Shown here: one piece after another, positions 7,642 through 13,881 of the stretch
How the letters are laid out: the number at the start of each line of letters is the position of its first letter
How positions within the stretch are numbered: position 1 is the stretch's first letter
Virus record (IMG/VR): IMGVR_UViG_3300031673_000238
Coordinates: 1-35,429 of that record
Length of the DNA: 35,429 nt
Source: a virus
Reading direction: 5' to 3' (one strand)
The notes under the pieces: model-generated
Told to the model about the DNA's origin: nothing
What the model saw: the letters and a program-made list of their open reading frames with translations, nothing else
The model's database searches: none
Position numbers and translations under genes: made by a program

Positions 7642-8099
7642 TTCATACCTCCATGTGAGTGTGTCAGCTCCGCTTCAATGGTGTCCGCCTCGTCGCGGAG
7701 CTGCTGAACAATATCGAGCAGGCGGATCATCTCCAATTCATCAACCTTCCCGTCCTTCCGGGCCTTACGGTACTCACCGAACAGCGCGTTCACCCTGTCG
7801 AGCGCCCCCTCGAGGTTGTCGTAAACATCGCCGTCGAGCTCGCCCGGCGCCGCATCGCGGAGGGTCAGCCCCTTGACCCGCTGGGTGAACCACTCGACGA
7901 ACCGCCGCTCGCCGGTGATATTGGCGAACAGCACAATGTCGTCGGGGATGAGGTTGACTGTGCCGTCGATGACGCTGTACAGCCAGCGCTCGCTCTTACC
8001 CATCGCCTCGGCGACCTCCTTTAAATTCTTCCCGAACAGCTCGCGCTCGCGCATCAGGAACACCCGGTACTCGCTGTCGTCCCGCCATCTATCGCTCAT
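7638..8099 (-). CDS. CII-like phage regulatory protein
   Basis: A 153-residue DNA-binding regulator. Residues 23-47 (GKNLKEVAEAMGKSERWLYS) form a helix-turn-helix, followed by IPDDIVLFANITGERRFVEWF, which matches the phage regulatory CII family (PF06892 type) layout. The C-terminal half is helical and possibly coiled-coil (EYRKARKDGKVDELEMIRLL). It probably controls early or lysogeny transcription. ATG 8099 was chosen because GGGAGGG lies eight bases upstream; an ATG 27 bases earlier has no such site. Confidence 0.75.
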   Translation of the reverse strand: MSDRWRDDSEYRVFLMRERELFGKNLKEVAEAMGKSERWLYSVIDGTVNLIPDDIVLFANITGERRFVEWFTQRVKGLTLRDAAPGELDGDVYDNLEGALDRVNALFGEYRKARKDGKVDELEMIRLLDIVQQLRDEADTIEAELTHSHGGMK

Positions 8100-8187
8100 G
8101 TCCACTGCCCTCCCACTTTGCATCAACGGTGATACATTTGAATTGTGTGATGTTTCTTTTATGCTATATTATACTCACGAGGCCAGG

Positions 8188-8451
8188 TTACCTCCTCCTG
8201 AGTTCGAGGTCGCGTTCGCGCATGAACGCCTCCTGCTCCTCGGCAGTTCTTACGGCCTGCGAAACCGGTGTAGGCGGCGACGCAGGCCTGCCGAGAACCG
8301 ACGCTGTGTGTTCTGGTATCAGCCAGAGCCGGCCGTACCGACGGGCTCCGGGAAACGCCGACGATCCCTGCTCGCGGAGACGGCGCCTGATACTTTCGGC
8401 GGAAAACGGCGTCAGTTCAGCGAACTGCGCCGGCGACAGCATTCGGTTCAT
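8188..8451 (-). CDS. MerR/AlpA-type helix-turn-helix protein
   Basis: An 87-residue protein with a clear N-terminal winged helix: LSPAQFAELTPFSAESIRRR, then ARRYGRLWLIPEHTA as wing and exit strand. The C-terminus is basic and acidic helix (EEQEAFMRERDLELRRR). Its place just after the Cro-like gene fits an excisionase or accessory early regulator. The start ATG 8451 has AAAGGT upstream. The roughly 90 bases after it (8100-8187) hold only the ribosome site of the next gene. Confidence 0.75.
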   Translation of the reverse strand: MNRMLSPAQFAELTPFSAESIRRRLREQGSSAFPGARRYGRLWLIPEHTASVLGRPASPPTPVSQAVRTAEEQEAFMRERDLELRRR

Positions 8452-8500
8452 CGGTTGACCTTTCTACAAGCGGCCCGCTGCAGGTAAAGGAGGAAAGGAG

Positions 8501-8599
8501 ATGAAAGCTCCGTCAGCAAACCCCGCAGCAGGCCGCCGAGATTATTATATTTGGGAGGCTGCGAATCCGACCGCTGGCTCGCCAGCTCAGCGTCTCTGA
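8501..8599 (+). CDS. Tiny plus-strand frame with a very strong ribosome site
   Basis: In the gap 8452-8625, which has no minus-strand gene, a 32-codon frame begins at ATG 8501 directly behind the purine run AAAGGAGGAAAGGAG. The peptide (MKAPSANPAAGRRDYYIWEA and 12 more) has no recognisable domain. It lies antisense to the early operon and no plus-strand promoter is evident, so it may be chance. The same gap holds a short GCTGGC/GCCAGC hairpin near 8573-8586. Confidence 0.2.
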   Translation: MKAPSANPAAGRRDYYIWEAANPTAGSPAQRL

Positions 8600-8625
8600 T
8601 TATAGGCGATCAGCCCCCCAAACTA

Positions 8626-8850
8626 TTATACCTCTACCGCTTCGCCGAACAGCTCCTCGACCGTGGAGTCGAGCGCGTCAGCCCAGCAGCGCTTATTCTC
8701 GTCACTTATCGAATGCTCGCCGAGCACGATATACGACACCGAAGACTGCGAACACCCCACAACCTTCGCGAACGCATCCTGCGACCGGTACTTCTGATGG
8801 ATCGCGCGGAAGAGAACGGCGTTGAAATTCGGATAGTACAGTGGTTCCAT
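8626..8850 (-). CDS. Cro-like XRE-family repressor
   Basis: A 74-residue helix-turn-helix protein, first gene of the minus-strand early operon. The recognition unit is DAFAKVVGCSQSSVSYIVLG (25-44), followed by helices to the acidic end. The size fits Cro-like proteins, which act as dimers on operators shared with the divergent repressor. ATG 8850 has AAAGGAG upstream. A near-consensus promoter lies 30-60 bases ahead. Confidence 0.85.
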   Translation of the reverse strand: MEPLYYPNFNAVLFRAIHQKYRSQDAFAKVVGCSQSSVSYIVLGEHSISDENKRCWADALDSTVEELFGEAVEV

Positions 8851-8870
8851 TGACTGCTCCTTTCATAAGT

Positions 8871-8932
8871 ATTATTAGTGGGAATTTATACTATGTATGG
8901 GTGTTTGTCAAGCAAAATATTCCACTATTAAT
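8871..8932. promoter_or_regulatory. Candidate operator pair of the lysogeny switch
   Basis: Two similar sequences in opposite orientation flank the early promoter: ATTATTAGTGGGAAT at 8871-8885 and the reverse complement of ATTAATAGTGGAAT at 8919-8932. They differ by one substitution and one inserted base. Their place over the -10 and just upstream of the -35 fits repressor and Cro binding sites. This is inferred from position and symmetry only. Confidence 0.45.
8883..8911 (-). promoter_or_regulatory. Early promoter (PR-like) for the minus-strand operon
   Basis: -35 TTGACA (8906-8911) and -10 TAAATT (8883-8888) are separated by 17 bases, reading toward the Cro-like gene. The -35 is consensus. 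It should drive the whole early region down to the replication genes and be shut off by the divergent repressor. Confidence 0.7.
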
Positions 8933-8973
8933 GAGATATATAAACCAATGGAGATATAATGATATGTTTTTGC

Positions 8974-9001
8974 TTGATTTATTGATTGAAAAATATTTAT
9001 T
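8974..9001 (+). promoter_or_regulatory. Candidate repressor promoter, possibly giving a leaderless mRNA
   Basis: TTGATT (8974-8979) and TTTATT (8996-9001) are 16 bases apart and would place the transcript start at or near the repressor ATG at 9008. No Shine-Dalgarno sequence precedes that ATG. This is the situation known for lambda cI transcribed from PRM. Match to consensus is only moderate. Confidence 0.4.
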
Positions 9002-9007
9002 AATATT

Positions 9008-9532
9008 ATGAGTTTATCTGAAAATTTACGCCGCCTAAGAAAAGCAGGGCGTCTTAACCAGGCGCAACTTGCAAAAAAAATCGGTATAAGTATTAATACG
9101 ATTGGAAGAATGGAGCGCGGCGAATGGAGCGGCCCGCTCGACCGCATTCTCAACCTTGCTGACTTCTTTGGTGTGAAACCCTGGGAGCTCGATGAGAACC
9201 TCGAGCGGTTTCAACCAGCAGAAATATCTGTGCCAGATTTGAGCGACTTCACGGCTTCTGGCACATTTCAATTAATACAAGATGAACCTAAAAAGAAGAC
9301 TATAGCACGTTTCAGTAATCATCTTGACCGATTAATTTCTGTTCACAGAAATCATATAAAATTGGATGCAGGGAGCGCCCATGGGCAGCGCAATGAAGTG
9401 AACGATATATCATTAAAACGTACAAAAATATTCGAACGGCTCTGCGAGATAGAGGACGCGGATTTGCTGAACGAGATCGTGGAGTTTATTGATTTCAAAC
9501 TCAGTAAGGCGGTAAAACATGGCGCTGATTGA
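9008..9532 (+). CDS. CI-like lysogeny repressor (XRE family)
   Basis: A 174-residue protein with a canonical N-terminal helix-turn-helix (LRRLRKAGRLNQAQLAKKIG, then ISINTIGRMERGEWSGP; residues 6-45) and a helical extension to about residue 65. The C-terminal part shows no S24/LexA-type peptidase motif, so RecA-driven self-cleavage is not expected. It should hold the prophage silent by binding the divergent operator region. It is the first gene of the plus-strand lysogeny operon and overlaps the next gene by 14 bases. No ribosome site is visible. Confidence 0.87.
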   Translation: MSLSENLRRLRKAGRLNQAQLAKKIGISINTIGRMERGEWSGPLDRILNLADFFGVKPWELDENLERFQPAEISVPDLSDFTASGTFQLIQDEPKKKTIARFSNHLDRLISVHRNHIKLDAGSAHGQRNEVNDISLKRTKIFERLCEIEDADLLNEIVEFIDFKLSKAVKHGAD

Positions 9533-9800
9533 ATGTTCTGAATGCAGCAAAGAAGTGAGCGATAAGGCGGGTTCCTGTCCTCATTGCGGAGCACCCATTT
9601 CAACATCCGATGTAACATTGGTATTATGCTGGAGTTGTAAAAAAGAGTATCCAGAGAATCTTGATGCCTGTCCTTATTGTAAAAAAGGCAGATATGTAGG
9701 GGTTGACTTATTCAAAAGCATTGGATCGCTCCTTAAAAACGGCGGCATCCTTGTTATCGTGATCATCCTTTTTATTGCTTATTACAAGGGTTGCATGTAG
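9519..9800 (+). CDS. Zinc-ribbon membrane-anchored protein of the lysogeny operon
   Basis: A 93-residue protein with two zinc-ribbon knuckle pairs (C6/C9 with C20/C23, and C37/C40 with C51/C54) followed by one membrane helix (GGILVIVIILFIAYY, 75-89) near the C-terminus. It is translated from inside the end of the repressor gene and its stop shares a base with the integrase start, so it is expressed in lysogens. A membrane protein made during lysogeny might exclude superinfecting phages; that is inference from position and topology. Confidence 0.75.
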   Translation: MALIECSECSKEVSDKAGSCPHCGAPISTSDVTLVLCWSCKKEYPENLDACPYCKKGRYVGVDLFKSIGSLLKNGGILVIVIILFIAYYKGCM

Positions 9801-10846
9801 TGCCCGCGCCGACAGTCTACAAACGAAAGAACTCCCGTTGGTGGTGGATCAGTCGCATCTCGGTCGACGCCGACGGGACCCGCCGCCGTGTCCTGCTCTC
9901 CGGCAAAAAGCTCGGCGTCGATGTGGTCAACCACACCCGCGAACAGGCCCTCGATGTTGTCGCCCATCACTACGGCCTGACCGGCAACGCCGCAGTCACA
10001 GACCAGACGCCCGGCGCCGAAACCCTCGCCTGGTTCACCGCGGAAACCCTGCGCCGCGTCGCCCACGAAGGAAAGAGCGACGGCACCGCAAAGGAATACC
10101 GTATCGCGCTCGCACACCTGTCATCCACCTTCGGCGCCGACACGCCCTTCCGCGAGCTCACCCGGAACGCAGTCGGCATCCTGCAGGACGCCCTTCTCCG
10201 GTCCGGCGATTGCCCGGTGACGGTCAATAAGGTGTGCCGTCACATCCGCGCCGCGCTCAATCGCCTAATTGACGACGGCCTCATCGAGCGCAACCCGTTC
10301 CAGCGGTTCAAGGCCCTCGCCGAACACCACCCGGAACACCGTCACCTGTCCCTCGACGATATCGGTCGCTTCCTTGCCGCCGCCGAATCGTCAGGCAATG
10401 AGCCGGGTTTCCGCATCGCCCGCATGTATCTCTACACCGGCCTGCGCCGTCGCGAGCTTCTCGAGCTGCGCCGCGACGCAGTCGACCTTGACCGTCGCCG
10501 TATCCGTGTCCCGAATATCAAACACCACAGCCACCGCGAGCGATGGATCATACTCCCGACGCCGGCGCTCGACGATCTGCGCTGGTTTCTCGCCCGCAGC
10601 GACAGCGACTGTCCGCTCCATGTCTGCCAGCCGGACACCTTGACTCACTGGATCAAGGGCTACCTTCGCGCCGCCGGTCTCCCGGAATCGTTGCACCTGC
10701 ACAGCCTGCGCCATACCTTCGTGACCCACGCGCTGCTCTCCGGCGAGTCCCCCTGGAAGATCAAGGACCACCTCGATCACAGCTCGATCACGGTCACCGA
10801 GGGATACGCCCACACCGAGCCGGAAGAAGTGCACATAAGGTATTGA
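9800..10846 (+). CDS. int: Tyrosine integrase
   Basis: Site-specific recombinase that joins attP to the host tRNA-Leu gene. From the chosen GTG (348 residues): a GC-rich arm-binding N-terminus, a core-binding SAM-like domain (about 75-170) and a catalytic domain with Arg in TGLRRREL (about 216), Lys in NIKHH (241), HSLRHTF giving His 301 and Arg 304, His in LDHSS (327) and the nucleophile Tyr in GYAHT (336). GTG 9800 overlaps the preceding TAG by one base and has AAGGG nine bases upstream; a TTG at 9791 is the alternative. Third gene of the lysogeny operon, ending just before attP. Confidence 0.95.
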   Translation: MPAPTVYKRKNSRWWWISRISVDADGTRRRVLLSGKKLGVDVVNHTREQALDVVAHHYGLTGNAAVTDQTPGAETLAWFTAETLRRVAHEGKSDGTAKEYRIALAHLSSTFGADTPFRELTRNAVGILQDALLRSGDCPVTVNKVCRHIRAALNRLIDDGLIERNPFQRFKALAEHHPEHRHLSLDDIGRFLAAAESSGNEPGFRIARMYLYTGLRRRELLELRRDAVDLDRRRIRVPNIKHHSHRERWIILPTPALDDLRWFLARSDSDCPLHVCQPDTLTHWIKGYLRAAGLPESLHLHSLRHTFVTHALLSGESPWKIKDHLDHSSITVTEGYAHTEPEEVHIRY

Positions 10847-10919
10847 TTTTAGTAGAGTGTAGCAGATTTATGTAGCAATAAAAATTATAAGCTATTATAA
10901 TATATAGTCTTATCGGAGT

Positions 10920-10975
10920 ACTCAAAATCCGCCGTACGCAAGTACATGGGGGTTCGATTCCCCCCTTCGGCACCA
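10920..10975 (+). tRNA. 3' fragment of tRNA-Leu(CAA), the attP core
   Basis: Not a complete tRNA. The sequence begins in the anticodon loop (CTCAAAA, anticodon CAA), continues through the 3' anticodon strand, a long variable arm with stem GTAC-GCAA-GTAC, a T arm GGGGG-TTCGATT-CCCCC, the acceptor strand CTTCGGC, discriminator A and an encoded CCA. The 5' half is missing and what precedes 10920 does not pair. After integration this fragment would complete the interrupted host tRNA gene. Confidence 0.85.
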
Positions 10976-10978
10976 AGT

Positions 10979-11024
10979 AAAATCAGGCACTTACAGTAAT
11001 TTGAGTTCAAGTGCCTGATTTTTT
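10979..11024. terminator. Strong intrinsic terminator behind the tRNA fragment
   Basis: A 14-base-pair stem (10979-10992 with 11009-11022; left arm AAAATCAGGCACTT) has a 16-base loop and a T-run on the plus strand. It starts four bases after the tRNA CCA. In the free phage it stops transcription of the integrase operon; on the minus strand its four U residues could also end the accessory unit. Confidence 0.8.
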
Positions 11025-11093
11025 ATTGCTACATTTTATACCTGTTTATACCTGCACATACATAGTGAACATTCACCGATCTGCTACATTCTG

Positions 11094-11264
11094 CTACACT
11101 TTCTTTTTCGGTTTTGGCCCCGGCTCGTTCCCCGTGCGCGGTCGATCCCACGCCGCCGAATGACAGTTGGGACAGGTTCAGGGATGATCGACTCGGAAAA
11201 CCCAGGGCTTTTGGGGATCTGATCCAAAACCGCACCGTCTACAAAAATCCGTTTTTAATTTCAC
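11094..11264 (-). pseudogene. Zinc-ribbon gene interrupted by an in-frame TGA
   Basis: A 57-codon frame starts at GTG 11264 with GGAGG eight bases upstream. It reads KLKTDFCRRCGFG, then PWVFRVDHP, a TGA at 11180-11178, then TCPNCHSAAWDRPRTG and a lysine-rich end. The two CxxC pairs and the WDRPR ending make one complete small zinc ribbon of a kind found in other phage and bacterial proteins. The TGA lies between the pairs. Since other genes here use TGA as stop, a nonsense mutation is the simplest reading; read-through or a base-call error are alternatives. Its stop codon lies in an attP arm repeat. Confidence 0.6.
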
Positions 11265-11293
11265 TCAACAATCCTCCAGTTTAGCGACGAAGG

Positions 11294-11695
11294 TTATTCA
11301 GGTCTTTCATATTTGTGATCTGTTTCGCCGCATTTCGGACAATACCAGCGATACGACTTGCCCGTCCATTCATGCTTACATGCGGCGCGTTTTGCTTTGA
11401 TAATTTCATGTTCAGCTTCAAATTTATCGGACTCGATGTTATCGGTATAATCGGGATTGCCGTGGAGAATCATATCGATGGCGCGTTTCGTATCATAATA
11501 TTTAGCCGCATTATAAAACTTCGATGTATGATGGAATTCTTTCGTTCCGAGTTCAATGAGCACCCGACGAGCCTCTTTTATCGTGATCCCGGTCGCCTTC
11601 GCCACGATCCGCGCAGCCTTCGTCATCGGGTAACGCCCTTTGCTTTCCGCATCGACCGCGTTGTTCGATCTCGAGTACCCGTCATATCCTGCCAT
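11294..11695 (-). CDS. Conserved phage protein with C-terminal zinc knuckle
   Basis: A 133-residue protein beginning MAGYDGYSRSNNAVDAE, a start I associate with small phage proteins of unknown function. A helical region (TKAARIVAKATGITIKEARR) resembles a helix-turn-helix, and the end has CKHEW then WYCPKCGETDHKYE, a likely zinc site with residues C107, H108, C119 and C122. It belongs to the accessory unit beside attP. ATG 11695 has AGGAGACGGAG upstream, a leader repeated before the gene at 12333. Function is unknown. Confidence 0.75.
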   Translation of the reverse strand: MAGYDGYSRSNNAVDAESKGRYPMTKAARIVAKATGITIKEARRVLIELGTKEFHHTSKFYNAAKYYDTKRAIDMILHGNPDYTDNIESDKFEAEHEIIKAKRAACKHEWTGKSYRWYCPKCGETDHKYERPE

Positions 11696-11739
11696 CTCCG
11701 TCTCCTGGTGCCGGATACCCGCCGGCCCGGTGATAGAGT

Positions 11740-12021
11740 TTATTGTACGATATGCCCCTTGATTACTATCTTGACGCCTGTTTGCTCAAATCCGTCATGC
11801 AATGCGGCACGTACACGGGTGTCATTATCCATCAAATCGTTGTATTCGTCGCCCGGTGCTCCGGTAACATGCAGGACGCGGAGCGCCTCAGACGTAATAT
11901 GATATATACGACCACAGACACCGCCTTGCTCAAGACAACCCTGCCGTACTGCGGTACTCTTGACATACCAACTGCCGTCAGGCATTACTCTTGTCTCATT
12001 ACAACCAAGTTTGATTCTCAT
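11740..12021 (-). CDS. Hypothetical protein of the attP-side accessory unit
   Basis: A 93-residue protein, unrecognised. It has four cysteines (positions 7, 29, 36 and nearby), a helix with a short beta section (EALRVLHVTGAPGDEYNDL) and a final hydrophobic strand (VKIVIKGHIVQ). ATG 12021 has GGGAGGG upstream. Second gene behind the promoter at 12.4 kb. Confidence 0.7.
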   Translation of the reverse strand: MRIKLGCNETRVMPDGSWYVKSTAVRQGCLEQGGVCGRIYHITSEALRVLHVTGAPGDEYNDLMDNDTRVRAALHDGFEQTGVKIVIKGHIVQ

Positions 12022-12042
12022 CTTGCCCTCCCTTGTTTTTTA

Positions 12043-12333
12043 TTACTCGCTGTATCCACCATTGAGGCGGTCAATCATTCGTTCCGTCGTTTCATTACCA
12101 AATGTTTTAACTACTTTTTCGCGCGTCATTGTAATTTCTCTTTCCTGTTCATCGGTTTTGACAAGGTCGATAATCGGCTGTATGTCCTTTTCCCATGTGT
12201 ATCCAGCCTGCTCCCAGTCATAACCTATTATTTTAATTTCACTATAATGCTCATCAACTACCACAACCTCATCATATCTCTTGTCGATTGTGACCCTCAG
12301 AGTATTTTTGATTGTTTTGTTTTCAGTTTCCAT
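12043..12333 (-). CDS. Hypothetical protein, first gene of the accessory unit
   Basis: A 96-residue acidic protein, unrecognised, with beta strands LRVTIDKRYDEVVVVDEHY and a helical end MTREKVVKTFGNETTERMID. ATG 12333 was chosen over an upstream in-frame start because AGGAGACGGAG sits directly before it, and because the longer form would cover the promoter at 12376-12404. No membrane segment or signal peptide is seen. Confidence 0.7.
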   Translation of the reverse strand: METENKTIKNTLRVTIDKRYDEVVVVDEHYSEIKIIGYDWEQAGYTWEKDIQPIIDLVKTDEQEREITMTREKVVKTFGNETTERMIDRLNGGYSE

Positions 12334-12375
12334 CTCCGTCTCCTGGTTGGTGGTTCCTTCTTCTTTGTACTTGCT

Positions 12376-12404
12376 AATATATACTATAAAACGTGTTATG
12401 TCAA
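12376..12404 (-). promoter_or_regulatory. Near-consensus sigma-70 promoter of the accessory unit
   Basis: -35 TTGACA (12399-12404) and -10 TATATT (12376-12381) with a 17-base spacer, reading into the gene at 12333. It lies directly downstream of the late-operon terminator, so genes between here and attP can be transcribed independently of the lytic programme, as expected for genes expressed in a lysogen. Confidence 0.75.
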
Positions 12405-12440
12405 GTATTATTTTCACTTTTTATCAATTATTTTTCACAA

Positions 12441-12466
12441 TAAAAAAAGGAGGCTCATCGCCTCCT
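12441..12466 (-). terminator. Terminator of the late operon
   Basis: The stem AGGAGGC-GATGA-GCCTCCT (12448-12466) is followed on the minus strand by a run of seven T residues (12442-12448). It lies 28 bases after the stop of the metallophosphoesterase gene and ends the long tail-lysis operon. Confidence 0.85.
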
Positions 12467-12493
12467 CGATCACCGTCCCATTTATCGCCGCCA

Positions 12494-13843
12494 TCACTCC
12501 CTTATGTTCGTCGAAAAGTGCCCGGTGTAGCCATGGCCCCTGCTCCAGAGGTAGGCCTCGGCGACCTTGCGCGTCTTGACATACCCCTTGCTGTAGTGCC
12601 AGGCGTCCGTCCCGGAAAGGCTCGGGATCACACGGACCCCGACTGCGCCGAAGGTATCGCTTGCGCTGTACCGCGTCTCCTTCTGCTTATGGAAATGCCC
12701 GACGTGCCACTCGCAGCAGCTCACCTCGCTCCAGATGTCGCGGCGTTCCCCGGCCATGATCGTCGGCAGGTCGCGGTGAGGCTCCTCGTTGCCGTGGGTG
12801 AAGCCGATGAGGTTGACACCATAGTGCTTGTACTTACGGTGCGTTGGCGAGACATCGACCGTGACATGACCACAGCTGCGGTAGTAGGCCTGGAGATACT
12901 TGCAGAGGAAGAACGAGGTCTCGGTGTCGTGGTTGCCTGGGACCCAGAGAATCTCTACCGGCGCCACCGTCAGGCACAGGTCGACCGCATCGATCACCGC
13001 GTTGTGCCCGGTCGCGAATATCTTTGGCAGGCGGCTGTCTGTATCCTGATGCGTTCCCTTCTGTGTGGTGAACTCTGCGTTGTTGATATGGAAGAAATCC
13101 TGCCCCACCACAAGCAGTATCTCCTCGATCGGGAAGCCGGTGGTCTTGCTGATCAGGTCCTCGATAGCGGAATGGTAGAGCCCCTCCGCGATCTTGAGGT
13201 CGTAATCCTGCCCGGTCTCCGCCTGCCAGGCGAGCATCCCAATATGGGTGTCGTAGAGCGAGAGCTCGAGGAGGTGCGGATCCCGCTGTACTTTTCGGGG
13301 ACGGTTCGGGAACTTCGGCGGTTTCTCCCGGAGCATCACAGCGAGCTCGTCGAATATGAGCTGCTGCAGCGTCGGCGTCTTGCGCTTGAGCCAGACCTTC
13401 ACCTGGTAGAGCGGCTCGACCTTCAGATAGTCCTTGCCCGCTTCGTCCGGGATCTTCGCGCCTACCTCCCATTTGTTGATGACATACCGGTCGACCTCCC
13501 AGATTTCAAGGTCGACATCGGCGCAGGCCAGCGCATCGGCGAGCGATTTGATACGGGTCGAGTTGGTCTCGATGCTGCCCTTGTCGCCGCTGAAATCGGT
13601 GGTAAACTTCTCAGCTGTCTCATCGGAAGGCGGCCGCGCCACACCTTTCGATGGATCGATCCCCGCGCGCTCGATGGCGAGACGTTTCGGCTCCGCCCAT
13701 GATCCAAAGCGATGGTGATAGGTTGCAACTGGCGGCGTCAATCTGTGTCGCCGGTAAAGATGCGTCCCGAGAACACCGTACTTTTTGAAGTGTCCGGCGA
13801 GGACATCGATCATCTGGTCGTTGGTCATATCCCGTGCAGTCAT
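12494..13843 (-). CDS. Phage metallophosphoesterase with N-terminal homing-endonuclease-associated repeat
   Basis: A 449-residue calcineurin-like phosphoesterase. Residues 1-65 contain HRLTPPVATYHHRFGSWAEP, the pattern of the DNA-binding repeat found beside homing endonucleases. The catalytic part (about 195-420) has the metal ligands in LYDTHIGM, GQDFFHINN, VPGNHD, GFTHGNE and WHVGHFH. The second motif reads GQD where GD is usual. Substrate is unknown; phages use such enzymes on nucleic acids or nucleotides. It is the last gene of the late operon. ATG 13843 has AGGAGG only three bases before it, which is tight. Confidence 0.88.
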   Translation of the reverse strand: MTARDMTNDQMIDVLAGHFKKYGVLGTHLYRRHRLTPPVATYHHRFGSWAEPKRLAIERAGIDPSKGVARPPSDETAEKFTTDFSGDKGSIETNSTRIKSLADALACADVDLEIWEVDRYVINKWEVGAKIPDEAGKDYLKVEPLYQVKVWLKRKTPTLQQLIFDELAVMLREKPPKFPNRPRKVQRDPHLLELSLYDTHIGMLAWQAETGQDYDLKIAEGLYHSAIEDLISKTTGFPIEEILLVVGQDFFHINNAEFTTQKGTHQDTDSRLPKIFATGHNAVIDAVDLCLTVAPVEILWVPGNHDTETSFFLCKYLQAYYRSCGHVTVDVSPTHRKYKHYGVNLIGFTHGNEEPHRDLPTIMAGERRDIWSEVSCCEWHVGHFHKQKETRYSASDTFGAVGVRVIPSLSGTDAWHYSKGYVKTRKVAEAYLWSRGHGYTGHFSTNIRE

Positions 13844-13881
13844 AAACCTCCTATTCAGTACGCCGTCTTTATCGGACCAGC

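Larger units (their letters stand above)
10858..11098. other. attP attachment site with arm-type repeats
   Basis: The core is the 3' part of a tRNA-Leu (10920-10975). Copies of TGTAGCA flank it: forward at 10858-10864 and 10871-10877 on the integrase side, and inverted at 11027-11033, 11082-11088 and 11092-11098 on the other side. The inner pair extends to a perfect 14-base inverted repeat (10871-10884 with 11020-11033). This is the arrangement of arm-type integrase sites on P and P' arms around a core. Phage genes on both sides show that the site is not recombined. Confidence 0.8.

Noticed and set aside
10900-10975. Complete tRNA gene
   Set aside because: Only the anticodon loop onward is present; no GCCGAAG-like acceptor strand or D arm precedes it, so it is an attachment core.
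11178-11180. Selenocysteine or UGA-recoding explanation for the interrupted zinc ribbon
   Set aside because: TGA ends many other genes in the window, and I see no convincing insertion element; a nonsense mutation or base error is simpler. Kept only as a minor alternative.
11029-11235. 68-codon minus-strand frame over the attP arm
   Set aside because: It competes with the zinc-ribbon frame on the same bases, which has recognisable CxxC pairs and a ribosome site; this one has neither.
12281-13702. 473-codon plus-strand open frame opposite the metallophosphoesterase
   Set aside because: Antisense shadow of a GC-rich gene; no ribosome site and composition typical of a reversed coding frame; it also runs through the late terminator.
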